Shown here in pieces: positions 1 to 11,261 of a stretch of 64,000 nt of DNA (the first letter of the stretch is position 1; each line of letters begins with the position of its first letter). Position numbers and translations under genes: made by a program. The notes below the pieces were generated by a model. The model was given only the letters and a program-made list of their open reading frames with translations. It searched no databases and was not told the DNA's origin. This DNA is from Mauremys mutica (taxonomy: Eukaryota; Chordata; Testudines; Geoemydidae): positions 17,783,965-17,847,964 of the forward strand of contig NC_059082.1 of the NCBI RefSeq assembly GCF_020497125.1, read 5' to 3'.

Positions 1-685
1 CATTCTGGTTAATGCTTGAGATTTTCAGGGCTGATTAGGAAATTTAGCTACACAGTTTTCGTTAATTTAAAAATTAGTGTGTGACCAAATTCCCTGTACC
101 GCTTCTAAAATTGCAACCAATGCTCATATGGTCCCTCACTCTTTTGAACAGTACTGTTTTCAAGCTGATCCTGCAAACTCTTAGTTATGTGAGTAATCCT
201 TAATCATCTAAGTAATCCTGTTGCAGGATCCGATTCTTCCACTGTATATAAATGGCCTCTTCTCTCTTAAAACTTAAGGAGATCTGTAAAGAGATGCAGT
301 GAAGCAAAAAATGATGGACTACCTATGATCAAAAACCATGTTCATTACAGAAAATCTCTGAAGAAAGAAAACAGTAGAACTGCAGGGTAAATTATGACTG
401 CGCCAGGACAGAGTTACCTGGACCACTATGTTAGACTCATTTGGAAGGATAAAGAGAAGTTTCTTATACACTTACAAAAATAATACAAAAGCATTGCTAT
501 TTAGTGGGAAATTATAATCTTGTACATTTGGCTGATGTATTTCCCCAGGTTTTTTAAAAAATAATTTGTGTTTGTTTTTTTTATAGTTTGAGGATATCCT
601 GTGTTGCATCTTCTGCACTGGTATTTGCACAGAAATTTCCATGGTATTTTAGTATTTATGCATGATTTTCAGCAGAAAGGTATCA
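1..685. other. AT-rich non-coding DNA
   Basis: No gene or recognisable repeat was seen here. The open frame at 601-828 has no family features and is short enough to be chance. Confidence 0.5.
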
Positions 686-1023
686 TATGGCTCTGTAAGT
701 CAAGTGCCAATTGTTATGGAGCAAGGATAACAAGTGGTATTTTCAAAAGTGATTACGTTACTTGGAAGTACAAGTCCTCACTGACTTTCAATGAAACTCG
801 TGCTTTTAAGTCACTTAGGTCCTTTTGAAAATTTCACCTAGCAACTTTTAAGCAAATTCAAGTTTTCTTCATCAGATTGTCTTGATGATATCAAGTATCA
901 CTCTGATTATGCTGTGAATTCAGCCAATTACCTCCTCATTAGTCATGGAAGTAATGTAATCACTTTTCAAAATACCACTTGTTATCCTTGCTCCATAATA
1001 GTTGGACATTTATCTTACACCAT
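686..1023. repeat. Long inverted repeat (palindromic MITE-like element)
   Basis: Bases 715-763 and 949-997 are reverse complements over 49 bp with two mismatches, separated by 185 bp. Weaker pairing continues outwards to about 686 and 1023. The spacer includes a segment (around 800-830) that resembles other short turtle repeats. The transcript could fold into a long hairpin. Fold-back DNA transposon remnants look like this. No target duplication was identified. Confidence 0.7.
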
Positions 1024-1137
1024 GGACTTTAAGGAACTGAATCACTACACATATTCATTCTCTTTTTGGTTCTCTTTTATATGGATGCTTTTCTCTTTCT
1101 GTTAGAGTCTAACTTGTTTAACACATTTTAAAAGTCC

Positions 1138-1294
1138 TGCAAGGTGGGAAGGTCCCATAGCCCAGGCTCCAGCCTGAGCCCAAACATTTACATTGCAATT
1201 AAACAGCCCCACAGCCCGAGCCCCGTGAACCCAAGTCAGCTGGCATGGGGCAGCTGCAGGTTTTTAACTGCAGTGTAGACATATCTTAAGAGGC
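1138..1294. mobile_element. MITE fragment, one end preserved
   Basis: The sequence ends in GCAGTGTAGACATATCTTA, the degraded terminal motif (GTGTAGACATACC type) seen in many turtle Harbinger-like MITEs. The body is rich in GCCC/GAGCC words. The opposite terminus is missing, so it is 5'-truncated or deleted. The assignment comes from memory of the motif. Confidence 0.5.
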
Positions 1295-1361
1295 TTTCTT
1301 CCTTCAAACTGAAATGGTACAGGGGATTGCTGCATGTTAGCTATACCTAGCTCTAATGGGG

Positions 1362-1790
1362 TGCAGACTCACCACAGCGGTGCCTCCTGCTGGTTGGTTA
1401 GGAAATTAGCTCTTTCAGTGGAGTGCCTTCGCTAGTGATGTCTTGTCCTCCATTCCTTTCTCGGTCTCCACCGTCCTCACAGTCGAACCCACGTCACTCC
1501 TGGACAGCAGCATCCGCTTCTGGACACTACCCTCCGGCTGTGTCTGCTCCGCTGGCTCTCCCCCCACTTCCAGAGGACCAGCAGCTTCTGGTTCTATTCC
1601 TCACTTTAGTGACTCACTGAGGTCCTCAGTCTAGCCCCTTCCTCCAAGGGCAAACTGCAGTCTGGCTTAGCCACCCTCATCACTGGCTCCTCTCTGCCCT
1701 GCAGCTTTTTTATAGGGCCCAGCCTGGCCCTGATAGGCTGCTTTCAAGCCTCAACTTGATTGGCTCCCCCTTTTCCTCCCATGGTGTAAG
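1362..1790 (-). mobile_element. Diverged LTR fragment
   Basis: The left edge carries the block CCTCCTGCTGGTT...GAAATTAGCTCTTTCAG, also present at the same relative place in the solo LTRs at 3820-4520 and 16605-17268. On the minus strand there is a TATA-like box (CTATAAAAAAG, about 1705-1714). The rest diverges strongly from those two, so it is a related but different LTR family or an old copy. The TG/CA ends and target duplication are not recognisable. Confidence 0.5.
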
Positions 1791-1861
1791 ATATATGTTT
1801 CCAGGTTTATTAGCATCCTAGGTAGTGAAACTTATTTAACTATAACAAATGTGTAAGAAGT

Positions 1862-3500
1862 GTAAGTAAAAGCTGGTTTTCAGAAAGGGGGTAGATGCAC
1901 AGACCAGATTTTCACTCTATGAAAGAAAACAGAACAGTGCTTAGAATGGCAATGGCAACTCTGCATAAATTTCATAGATTTTGAGAAGGCTTTTGATTCA
2001 CAGGACCAGCCTATGGCACATTCTGCGGGCATATGGATTTCCATTCCATATAATCAATGTAATCAAAAACTTCTATTTCAACTTTACATGCAGTATTGAT
2101 CACAGTGAGCTCAGTTTTGAAGTCAAACAGGAGTACGTCAGGAGTGTGTCACAGGGCCGCCCAGAGGATTCAAGGGGTCTGGGGTCTTCGGCAGTGGGAG
2201 GCCCCTGCTTCGGCGGTAATTCGGCGGCGGGGGGTCCTTCCGGTCCAGGACCCACTGACGAAGTGCCCCAAAGACCCGCCGCCGAATTACCACCGAAGTG
2301 GGACTCGCCGCCGAAGTGCCGGGTCTTCGGCGGTAATTCAGCAGCGGGGGGGTCCTTCCACCCCAGAGCGGAAGGACCACCTGCCGCCGAATTGCCCACG
2401 ACGACCCGGAGCAGAAGAAGCTCCGGGGACCTGGGCCCTGCGAGAGTTTTCTGGGGCCCCCGGAGCAAGTGAAGGACCCTGCTCCAGGGGCCCCGAAAAA
2501 CCCTCATGGGGCCCCTGTGGGGCCCGGGGTCTGGGGCAAATTGCCCCACTTTCCCCCCTCCCCCCCCCGGGCAGCCCTGGTGTTTCATATCTGCAATCCT
2601 CTTCAACGTTGCCATTGACTGGGTAATGCGGCGTAAAACAGAAGACATGCCAAGAGGCATTAAATGGACACTCTTCTCATCCCTTGAAGACCTGGACTTC
2701 ACAGATAATGTCGCTCCCCTATCACATACCCAACACCATATACAAGAAAAAACAACTCAACTCAATGCATTCAGCCAGCAAATTGGACTGAAAATCAACC
2801 GCAGTAAGAAAGATATCATAACCCTTAATATTCCCTCACCATTACCAGTACGGATAGAGGATTATGTTCTCACTAATGTAGAAACATTCACATTCTTGGG
2901 TAGGACCATCAACCAAGAAGGTGGAACAAGCCAGGACATCCGGAACAGAATCAATAAAGCCAGGAACACCTTCAAGAGCTTAAATACTGACTGGAAATCA
3001 TCAGAATACAACACCAAAACCAAACTCAAGATTTATCAGAGCTGCGTACTTCCAACACTACTTCATAGTGCAGAATGCTGGGGAATGAGAAAGTATGACA
3101 TGTCCGAACTGTCTTCATTCCATACAACCTGCCTCAGAAAAATCCTCCGTTATCTTTTGGCCCAGAACAATCTCAAACCAAGATCTATTGACACAGTGCA
3201 GCCAAGAGAATCTGAGCACCATCATTGCCAGGTGGCATTGGAGATGGCTCAGTCATGTGCTTCGGATGGAAACTTGATTCCATCACCAGAGTAACAATTA
3301 GATGGACACCTAAAGGCAAGCGAAAACAAGGCTGCCCGAAAACATGGCAAAGAGCTGTGGAAGCCAAGCTGAAAAACCTGGAGCACAGCTGGGGAACCAT
3401 TGAAAGACTTGCCAGAAACAGACAGGAGTGGATGAGCTTTGTCACTGTCCTAAACGTCAGAGGCGTAATAGGAACATGATGATGATGGTAATGATGAAAT
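1862..3500 (+). mobile_element. Decayed non-LTR retrotransposon (LINE), reverse-transcriptase half
   Basis: Conceptual translation in shifting frames gives a continuous run of LINE reverse-transcriptase motifs: a CTDQIFTL block near 1895, IDFEKAFDS near 1975, a run ending near 2580 that is broken by an inserted element, DFTDN (degenerate form of the FADD catalytic box) near 2695, GLKIN near 2785, TFLGRTI near 2895, then the C-terminal block with the basic GKRKQGCPKTW motif and a W-x(3)-LARNRQEW tail. It ends in a short GATGAT repeat typical of some LINE tails. At least two frameshifts and several stops make it inactive, and the 5' half with the endonuclease is absent. The C-terminal motif does not look like CR1. 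An RTE or related clade is my best guess. Confidence 0.75.
2152..2579. mobile_element. Non-autonomous hAT-like DNA transposon inserted in the LINE
   Basis: This 428-bp GC-rich block starts CAGGGCCGCCC and ends GGGCAGCCCTG, an 11-bp terminal inverted repeat with one mismatch. It is flanked by GTGTGTCA (2144-2151) and GTGTTTCA (2580-2587), an 8-bp duplication with one mismatch, as expected for hAT elements. The interior repeats GCGG-rich words such as CGGCGGTAATTC in both orientations. It carries no transposase. Removing it restores the reading frame of the LINE reverse transcriptase across the junction, confirming it inserted later. Confidence 0.85.
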
Positions 3501-3814
3501 GTGTAGTGAATCAAATTAAAAAATGCAGATTACTATCACTCATTTACATCATTCAGAGCAACTGCTAAAGGGAAAGCTCTGTAAAGTCTTCCACCTATCT
3601 GCTTTTTCTTCTATCATATGAGTTTATCAGCCACACTCACTAAACCACCACATCTCTCATAACTGCACTGCTGCATGCTTAGCCAGGGGGATCTCTGCTG
3701 CATATTGCATGCAAGTAACTGACCTTGTTGTCAACAATAATTATTTATGTAGCACATTCCTTCCAAAAGGCTCCCAACGCACTTGCTAAATTGGCCCTAT
3801 CTTTCATTCATTGG
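3501..3814. other. Non-coding spacer
   Basis: Between the LINE tail and the solo LTR. It holds no gene. The stretch from about 3735 resembles an old amniote repeat (TTTATGTAGCACATTCC), but too weakly to name. Confidence 0.4.
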
Positions 3815-3819
3815 GCATC

Positions 3820-4520
3820 TGTAGCAGGGTGGATCCCTGCTCCTGGTTTTAAGGGGTTTAAAAGCGGCTTGGCAGGGCTTGAGAGCTGCTGCTGTCAAAG
3901 CTGGGCTGATTGGGGAAGTAGCCGCAGCTGGGCCACACCCCAATCAGGCCACAGCTGGCCCCTATAAAAGGCTATGAGCCAGGGGCCCAGTCAGTCTCTC
4001 TCTGGCTATAGAGAGAGATGGGCCTGGCTGCTTAGGAGCTGAGACAAGGTACCTAGGGTGAAGCAGGGCTGGGGAAAGGCTGAGGAGCTGGGGAAGCTCC
4101 AGCCTAGAAAACCCCAGGCTGCGGCCCAGCACAGGGCAAAAGGTACTGGGGGTTGCAGGGGGCAACCTAGGGGTAGGCAAAGGCAGCAGGTCCAAACCCC
4201 CTTTGCCGATGATGAGTACTGGATACTGCAGTCTGCCCCAGCAAACGGGGGCTAGATAGAGACTGGGCAGTAGCCAGTACTGAGGTGAGGTGGGGATAAT
4301 AGGGTGAGGGTTTCCTGAGGAGGGGAGACCCAGAGAAAAAGGGGTTACTGCCAAGGGGCAGCACCCCATGTAAAAGGGCACTGGGGTCCTGGGAGGGACC
4401 CGGGGGCCAGTACTAAACAGGTGGATCACCGGCCTGCAGAGGCGCTCCAGGGCTGGAAAGAGCTAATTCCCCAGAGTCACCAGCAGGAGGTGCCGCAGGG
4501 CTGAGTCTGACCCGTTTACA
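3820..4520 (+). mobile_element. Solo LTR, complete, with target duplication
   Basis: The 701-bp element begins TGTAGCAGGG and ends CCCGTTTACA (TG...CA). It is bounded by perfect 5-bp direct repeats GCATC at 3815-3819 and 4521-4525. A TATA box (TATAAAA, 3963-3969) lies 143 bp from the left end, which sets the + orientation. No internal retroviral or Gypsy genes follow, so the provirus was lost by LTR-LTR recombination. A second copy, reversed, lies at 16605-17268, and a distant relative at 1362-1790. A 5-bp duplication suits Ty3/Gypsy or some endogenous retroviruses. Family not resolved. Confidence 0.9.
3963..3969 (+). promoter_or_regulatory. TATA box of the solo LTR
   Basis: TATAAAA inside CCCCTATAAAAGGC, followed about 30 bp later by a CAGTCAGTCTCTCTCTGG pyrimidine-rich stretch that is a plausible initiator region. 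The reversed LTR at 16605-17268 has TTATAAG at the matching place (17124-17130). Confidence 0.6.
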
Positions 4521-4525
4521 GCATC

Positions 4526-6547
4526 CTAAACAACCATTTAAGTCAAAAGGTGAATAAATGAAAATGTGGATGCTACATGAATGAAACGCAGCTGCCTGGG
4601 AGGCAAAAATCTTAGTGGTGCACTGCAAACTATCCAACAATGAGAAGAGATGGGGAAGATTTGGCCACGGATGCTGAGTCAAACCCTTACAGTTACAAAG
4701 AAGGCCATGTACCATTATCTTACAGGCATGCTCAAAGTCTACATGCATTGTTGTTGTTTGAGTCTACATGCACAGTTGCTGAGCTCATGGACACAAATTA
4801 GATATTTGTATTACCTGCGCTTGTTCACATATATTTGCAGGTGCAAATGGCCAGTTTGCATCCATAATGACATTGATTGCACATGCACAGATAGGTACAC
4901 AAACATATACTATATGTAAAAATGCAAGTGGACCATATATATCCCTTAATGTAAACCACCCCCTTCAAGTCCACCTAGAGTATGCAGGACCACTGTTGTA
5001 CTGGTGTCATCTGAAAGATCTAACCCCCCAGAGCATACCAAGGAGAGTTCAATTTATTTCCTTGAAGGATGATGGGGCAAGTCAACCCCATAACAATTTA
5101 AACATGTGGTTTCTGGGTGTCTTTGAAGGTCTAGGTGTGAAAGAAGGAAAGAATCTCCAGGACAGAGTCTCAGTGCAGAAACTATCTTGACCTGAAAAAA
5201 AACTTTGCTCTAAGCATTTCCAATTTATTTTCCAGAGCTCATTGGCAGCTACATTTAGTCTGAATTTCTGATTTCTGAGTTTTCGTTACTTGAAATTGTC
5301 TTTTCTCCTTGAGTGGAAATTTGTGGAATGTTTTGGGAAGACAGCATCCCACTTATCACTAAAAAAGCACCTTCCTTCTGACAATCTCAAAGCACTTTAC
5401 AAACCCAAAATAATTAAGCTCCACAACTTTGTGAGATAGGTATATTTGTTTATAGGTTGCAGTCCCCTGATTTCACTTGCCATATCTATTTTATGTCTTG
5501 CTCAATGGGAAACCAAAACTCCTTCAGTAACAAGTTTAACAAAAACCTTGTTAAAACAGAGCCACTCAGAAGCATTGCTAAGTCATTCCTGCTAGGTTAG
5601 CTATTAAAGTTACATGAATGAAGTAGAAAAATACTATCATTAGCAAAAACACTTTTAAAAAGTGTTTGTGTATTGGAGTATGATCTGAGATGAGCTGCAT
5701 GTGTTAGAATATATAAGGGCTACTTTTATTCACTTGAGTCATTCTCATCCATACAAACAGCCTATTTACTTCAATGTACTATTCGTCCAAATTAGGACTA
5801 CTCATGAGAGTAAAGGTTTCATGATTGAGCACGAAGTACTAAACTAAATAATTCCAGTGTTTGGAATTGCCATGGGAATATTTTAGATTTCCATCAAGTT
5901 AAGTCTTGCATAGATAGTCATGCTCCTTTTTTCCTAATGTGACTATGGTCACTCCCTTCTCTGACTGTTGTTTGGGTGTAATTATAAGGTGCCTGCAGAA
6001 ATCCCATTAAATGTATTTAGTTTTTGTTTGTAAATTATCTGGATTGTATCGTTTATATACTGATTTATGTGTTCAAAAGTCACAGCAAAATTCCATATCA
6101 AGAACTACGGAATCTTAGAGCATTATTTTTAAATGAATAACAAAGCTGTTACTGCCATTTCAGTCTTTGATATTGAACATTGAGGGTTTTTACTTTTTCC
6201 AGCTCAATAGAATCTGTCTTTCAAACATTATCAAGGACACATTAGCATTGCTTAAGAGTTGCCAGTTTTCTTGCAAAGCAGCCAGTGGATAATTTATTTA
6301 TTAAGGGTGCAAGAGATACACTATGCAACTGCACATCTTGCCCAGACCTAATATCAAGAATATAGGTAAGGCCCTGAAGTGCTCAATCTCATTCTGACCC
6401 TAGTTCTGAGTTGTATTTGGTGTACTGCAACTTTGTGGCCAAAACTGATGCACAGATAGGAGAAGGAGCAAGAAGTTTTCCTAAAAAGAGTTCAAGTGTG
6501 TGAGGATCTGAATTGCTGAGGTGCTGCAGAGAACAAGAGAGGGATGC
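4526..6547. other. Non-coding DNA with a weak ancient repeat
   Basis: No gene was seen. Around 5375-5440 the phrase TCTCAAAGCACTTTACAAAC followed by GTGAGATAGG is typical of an old amniote SINE/MIR-type repeat. The remainder is AT-rich and featureless to me. Confidence 0.4.
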
Positions 6548-6680
6548 ACTTTTCCTATCTCTAGAACTGGAAGAGACCCTGAAAAGTCAGCACGTCCAGC
6601 CCCTGCCTTCACCAGCAGGACCAAGTACTGATTTTGCCCCAGATCCCAGCCAATGCTCAAACCACTGAGCTATCCCTTCT
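6548..6680 (-). mobile_element. CR1 LINE 3' fragment
   Basis: Words such as CTGGAAGAGACC, CCAGCCCCTGCCTTCACC, GCAGGACCAAGTACTGATTTT and AATGCTCAAACCACTGAGCTATCCC match the conserved 3' region of sauropsid CR1 elements read on the opposite strand. It is a short truncated copy. Confidence 0.7.
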
Positions 6681-7059
6681 GATGAAAGAGGAGATGAAAA
6701 TGAAGTAGTGGGGTAAAAGTATGTGAAATTTCTTCACTTAGGTGGACTTGCTGGGGATTTCTAGTAACTGTGCTGTCTTAGCAATCTCTTCAGTTTCCTT
6801 ATAACACTGTGTATGTATCTAAGTTCTCTGTGTTTGGAGGGGGAAGACAAGTATTGACTGCAAGGTCATATAGCCCCCAAAACATTCAGACTGTGCATCA
6901 GCCTATGTCTGAGGTTTGATTGATAGTTTGAATGCAGATTCAAACTATAACCAAGCTAGGGAGCGGCATTAATCTTAATGCAGTATATGGTGTGCACTTT
7001 ATACAGCATCTTGCCGTGCACAGCAGAGTCTCCCTCTAGAGCTTTTTCTATTATACTGC

Positions 7060-7150
7060 AGTAGTGCCATGAGTCTCCAATTGGGATGGGTGCCTGCTGT
7101 GTGAGGTGCTGTACACATGAGAAGACATGGTCCTTTGCCCATAGTATTTT
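7060..7150. repeat. Ancient amniote interspersed repeat
   Basis: Contains GAGGTGCTGTACACATGAGA and CCCATAGTATTTTACAGACTGAG, a degraded form of the repeat block also seen at 49510-49620 (CTAAGCACTGTCCAAACATG ... GAAGAGCTCACAGT). Confidence 0.45.
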
Positions 7151-7302
7151 ACAGACTGAGCTCTTGTAAATTTTGTCTTTTCTTATTTAAATTTTAAACT
7201 CTTCCGCAAAGGAAACATATCTATATGTGAAAATTTACTTCATATTATCAGAATCAGGCCCAGTGACTAACAAAACTTTTTATGCTGTCAGCTGACTATG
7301 GC

Positions 7303-7424
7303 TAGAGTGACCAGATGTCCCGATTTTATAGAGACAGTCCCAATATTTGGGGCTTTTTCTTATACAGGCACCTATGACCCCCACTCCCGTCCCGATTTTT
7401 CACACTTGCTGTCTGGTCACCCTA
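7303..7424. mobile_element. Short hAT-like MITE
   Basis: 122 bp beginning TAGAGTGACCAGA and ending TCTGGTCACCCTA, so the ends are inverted repeats with one mismatch in 13. It is flanked by perfect 8-bp direct repeats ACTATGGC (7295-7302 and 7425-7432). The duplication length fits hAT. It has no coding capacity. Confidence 0.85.
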
Positions 7425-7689
7425 ACTATGGCTCTTGAGCACCTGTGTAGTCAATGAAACTATTCCCATGCTTAAATTTATGCATGTGCTTAAGCGCTTT
7501 GCTGGTCAGGGCCTAAGATTTTAGAAATTCCCCATAAAGTTTGAATTTACAGAGGTATTTGAAGAAATCATCCATCAGCTGCATAACAGAATACTGGATA
7601 TAAACTATGGGCGACACATTATTGGTTCTATTTGTAACATGAAATAGAAGTGGCAAAGGGTATGTTTTTGCACTGAATCCCTTTCTATA

Positions 7690-8905
7690 GCCTCTTCTTC
7701 GCAGTGATGATCAATGACTCAGGATGTGATTAGAGGTGTTATGCCAGGAGTTCTTACATTCTGAACTTCTGGCAAGGTTTCAAACCTGGGCAGACTGAAA
7801 GCCGCAGAATCCTCCACAAAAAGACGTTATAAGATTCCTTTGCCAATGACAGTGCTCTTGTTGCACACATTCCATTAGAACTCTAGTTTATCACTGAAAA
7901 ATCTGCAGAGGTAGGTAAAATCTATAGACCTTTCACCATTAATCTGAAGACAACTGAGGCAGTGTAGCAACCCACGTTTTGGAAAATGCATCACACTGAG
8001 TATAGCAATCAGTAGTGATGAACTCTATGAGGCAATGAATTTTACCTACCTGGGAGGAATTTTGTCAAAAACTGACTTAACTGATTAAAAATTGTTACTT
8101 GAATTTTAAAAAAGCAAGGTTGGAATATGGCAGATTGGAAAGCTGGGTCTACATCTCTTTTATACTAGTTTTAAACTAATGTAACTTCACTCACTTCTGT
8201 GGATTTATTCCTAATTAATATACTTTTAATTGAGAAGGAGAATCAGGTCCACTGAGTCTGGAACCAGCATGGTACCACCCAAAAGATGAAAAACAAACTT
8301 TACCATGCTGTACTGATTTCCAAGTTACTCTACAGCTGGAAAACATGGAAATGGTAGCGCTGGCACATCAAAGCACTGGGAAAAAATTAATAAATGGCAC
8401 CTTTGAGCTATTATGCATATCAAGTGGCAAGATAAAATCATGAATAAAAAAGTTCTGCAAAGAGGTTGCACAAACAGCATTGAAGCAATCTTTTAAAAGC
8501 ACAGCTTTACTGGACTGGACATGTCCTTTGCATAGATGACAAAATGCTCCCAAAGAAAAAAAAATTCTGGAAACTCTTCATGTGTAAAAGATCAAGGGAC
8601 TGATAGAAGCAGGTATACAAAGATGCCCTGGAAAAAAGAACCTCACCCACTGTGACACAGATAGCAACATGTGGGAAGCTGCAGTGGCAAACAAATCATT
8701 TTGGTGAGCCAAAATAAAATCTGGTGTAGAACACTTGGAAGCAAGACAAGTCAACAAAAAAAAGAGGGTAAATGGCAAGCAGAGAGAGAACATACAGGAG
8801 TTGCAGATGCAAGCAACAAAAATGAACTCTTATTCCTGCCCTACTTGTGGAAACTGAGGAGTCTTTTAGCAATCTACAATTCCAGAAATGCTGCTGTTTA
8901 ATCTG
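7690..8905 (+). mobile_element. Second decayed LINE, RT and C-terminal zinc-finger region
   Basis: Translation with frameshifts gives DSFANDSALVAH near 7835 (a decayed FADD polymerase box), FTYLGGILSKT near 8040, an ALLDWT...PLHR stretch near 8505 that matches the RWTGHV/RMDD block of such LINEs, MWEAAVANKSFW near 8670, and a C-terminal YSCPTCGN zinc-finger-like motif near 8832. Their order and spacing are those of non-LTR retrotransposons whose RT ends in a CPxC finger. It is full of stops and carries a MITE. It is distinct from the LINE at 1862-3500. Confidence 0.65.
8150..8256. mobile_element. MITE-like insertion within the second LINE
   Basis: The stretch GGTCTACATCTCTTTTATACTAG ... GAGAAGGAGAATCAGGTCC has the 'gggcctgatt ... 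taactccac ... gaatcaggtcc' layout of the short fold-back repeats found elsewhere here (9611-9695, 21647-21727). It interrupts the coding remnant. Its exact ends are uncertain. Confidence 0.4.
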
Positions 8906-9610
8906 TTGTTTTCAGCATGAAAGACTACTGCTGATGATGACAATTCCACATCTGGGACTAACTGACAACACTTAGCATAAACCACTGTCAGCTAACTTTC
9001 TCTGAGCTGGGCAGATTCTTCCTGACATCATCCAGTGCCTAAAACGAGATGTAAACTAAATGAATGGTGTTCATTTAAGTGCTATTAAAAAAATCCGTTA
9101 AAAAAATCCAAAGGGAAGCTCCTTTCAAATTTCTAAAAGGGAATTAGTAATAACAGATTGTTTTTACAATAACAACTCTTTAAAAGTTGTTAAGAACACC
9201 TCACATTTCCGAATAATCAGTGTGTGTAGAAGAAAGTGGCTGATTTTTACATTATGTCCTTTTCCCCAGTAAAGCCTGTTCCATTTGTACATATTGTTCC
9301 ATATATGAGTCTTACTTGCATAGGAGACATGAAAGAAGGACATTAAGTTCACATCACTTCTGTGAACGTTGCCATGTCAACAAGTAATACTGTATGGCTT
9401 AATTATTGATTGACTCATGTTCCTTTAGGACATAGCACAAGCAATAACAGCACACTGAACAGCTTTGCTAGCTGAGATACTTATGCCCACATAAAAGGTG
9501 TGGCACTCCTAACCTAAGCACAGCTGCACTCGATATTGAAGTCTTCCTAGAAGACCCTAACGCAGTCAGCTTGCACAAAGAATAAGTTTCTCTATTTGGA
9601 TTAAATCTCT
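8906..9610. other. Non-coding DNA
   Basis: Nothing recognised. AT-rich. Confidence 0.4.
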
Positions 9611-9695
9611 GGGTCTGATTCTTCTCTCACTCCAGTGTAACTCCACTGACTTATTCCTGATTTACACCAATGTAAAGAAGTGATGAATCAGGCCC
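9611..9695. repeat. Short palindromic MITE-like repeat (GGGCCTGATTC family)
   Basis: 85 bp starting GGGTCTGATTCTTC and ending TGAATCAGGCCC, with inner inverted motifs CCAGTGTAACTCC and GATTTACACC. Related fold-back copies occur near 8150, 10150, 21647, 34390, 40150 and 52919. Confidence 0.65.
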
Positions 9696-11261
9696 TCTCT
9701 GCTCTGGAGCGCCAGCTACGGTAATCCACTGTGTTTTCATCTGCTTTTTAGTTGCCCCTATGTCAGCTACAACAGTGCTTGTTGGGTGCTTCATCTGACA
9801 TAACAAATCCCCCGTTTGCAGAAAACAGACACAATTATTACATAAATCACACACACATAACTGAGATTAGAACCTTTGTCCTTCAGCTCTAAAACACTGG
9901 CCTCTACTACCTGAGTTAAAGAAAAACTCCTTTGGCTGCTGCTTGTCTCAGCTCACTATCCTTTCTGTGATGCAGCCCTAGAGGACACTATCACATTCTC
10001 ATTCACAGACGTGTGCACACGCAAAGCCAGTGGATTACAGATGGGCAAGTAGCAGAGCAGCAGTGTCAGATAGCTGGCATAGCTATCAGTAATATGGGGG
10101 AAGACAAGTGTAATAGCAGAGGGGGTGGCAGCACTTCTGAACACAATAGACCTGAATCAGACCTTACTTATACCATTGTAAATCAGGAATATCTCCACTA
10201 AAGTCACCTGAAATACACGAGTAAGGTGTAGACTCAGAAGAATCCAAGAAGAGTCAGGTCCAACATCAGTAGTATAATCAGGCAGGATTCATGGATGGGA
10301 TCCTTAAGCACAGGACAAGAGCAGGGTTAGATCAAAGACACTGGCCTCAGTTTTCAAAAGTAGTCACCTAAACTGTGTCCAGTAAAAGACATTTGGATCC
10401 ATTTTGCATGCCTGTCTGAGCCTAAAACATCCATTTGTGCATACAAATGCATGATTTGTACACTTTATTTAAGCAGCCACTTTGAAAACGGGATCCCCAG
10501 TTTAGATTGTTAGTACGCTAGGAATTAGGCAAAAGTAGGGAGAGCAAAATTCTTGGAATATGTGTGCTGTCATATTCACATCTTACATAGTTTTATATTT
10601 CAGACCCAAGTTGTAGACATATCAGTTCCCACACTTGCTCACTTTGTCAGTGCTGTTCTATCATTTGCATATCATGGGACAAAATAAGTGATGTGCACAG
10701 TTGGGTTCTTTTATTGTAGAATGGTTACATAAACAGGCATGAAATTTAATACAAGGCTTCAGGTTATAACTTAGTCATATATGATTCAAGCTAGATTTAA
10801 TGAGGAATGTTGTATCATTGTAACACTGTTAACCTCACAGAGAGCTAACCACATATTTTAATGTGCTCTCACAAGTCACTTAATGTATTCAAAAGACTTT
10901 GCTGAAGCTGCATATTGGGGTGACGCTGCAAGATATCCTTTTACAATAAACCCCAGGTCTCTTTCCTGGTTAAAATGTTTCAAAATATTGGTGTGGAAAT
11001 ATTTGACATCTGTTGAATTGGGGAGATTTCCCTTTTGAAGCATGGCTTTGCCAGGGGTGCTGGAACAATTTTTATTGTGGGGTTGCTGATGATGGAAACC
11101 ATGCATTTGGTGTTTGTTATTACTATTTCAAGCCAGGGGGTGCAGTAGCACCTCCAACCCCTCTAGTTCCAGCACCACTGGGCCGCTTTGTTGTTCCTTA
11201 GAATTTTCTGTTGTTCCCTATGAAATGTCATCCACAAACCATAACATCTGTGATTCAGAGA
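9696..11261. other. Non-coding DNA
   Basis: A further degraded copy of the palindromic repeat lies around 10150-10215. No genes or other elements recognised. Confidence 0.4.

Noticed and set aside
2100..2702. 200-codon ORF on the minus strand across the hAT-like element
   Set aside because: Shadow of the GC-rich insertion. The real coding remnant is the LINE on +.
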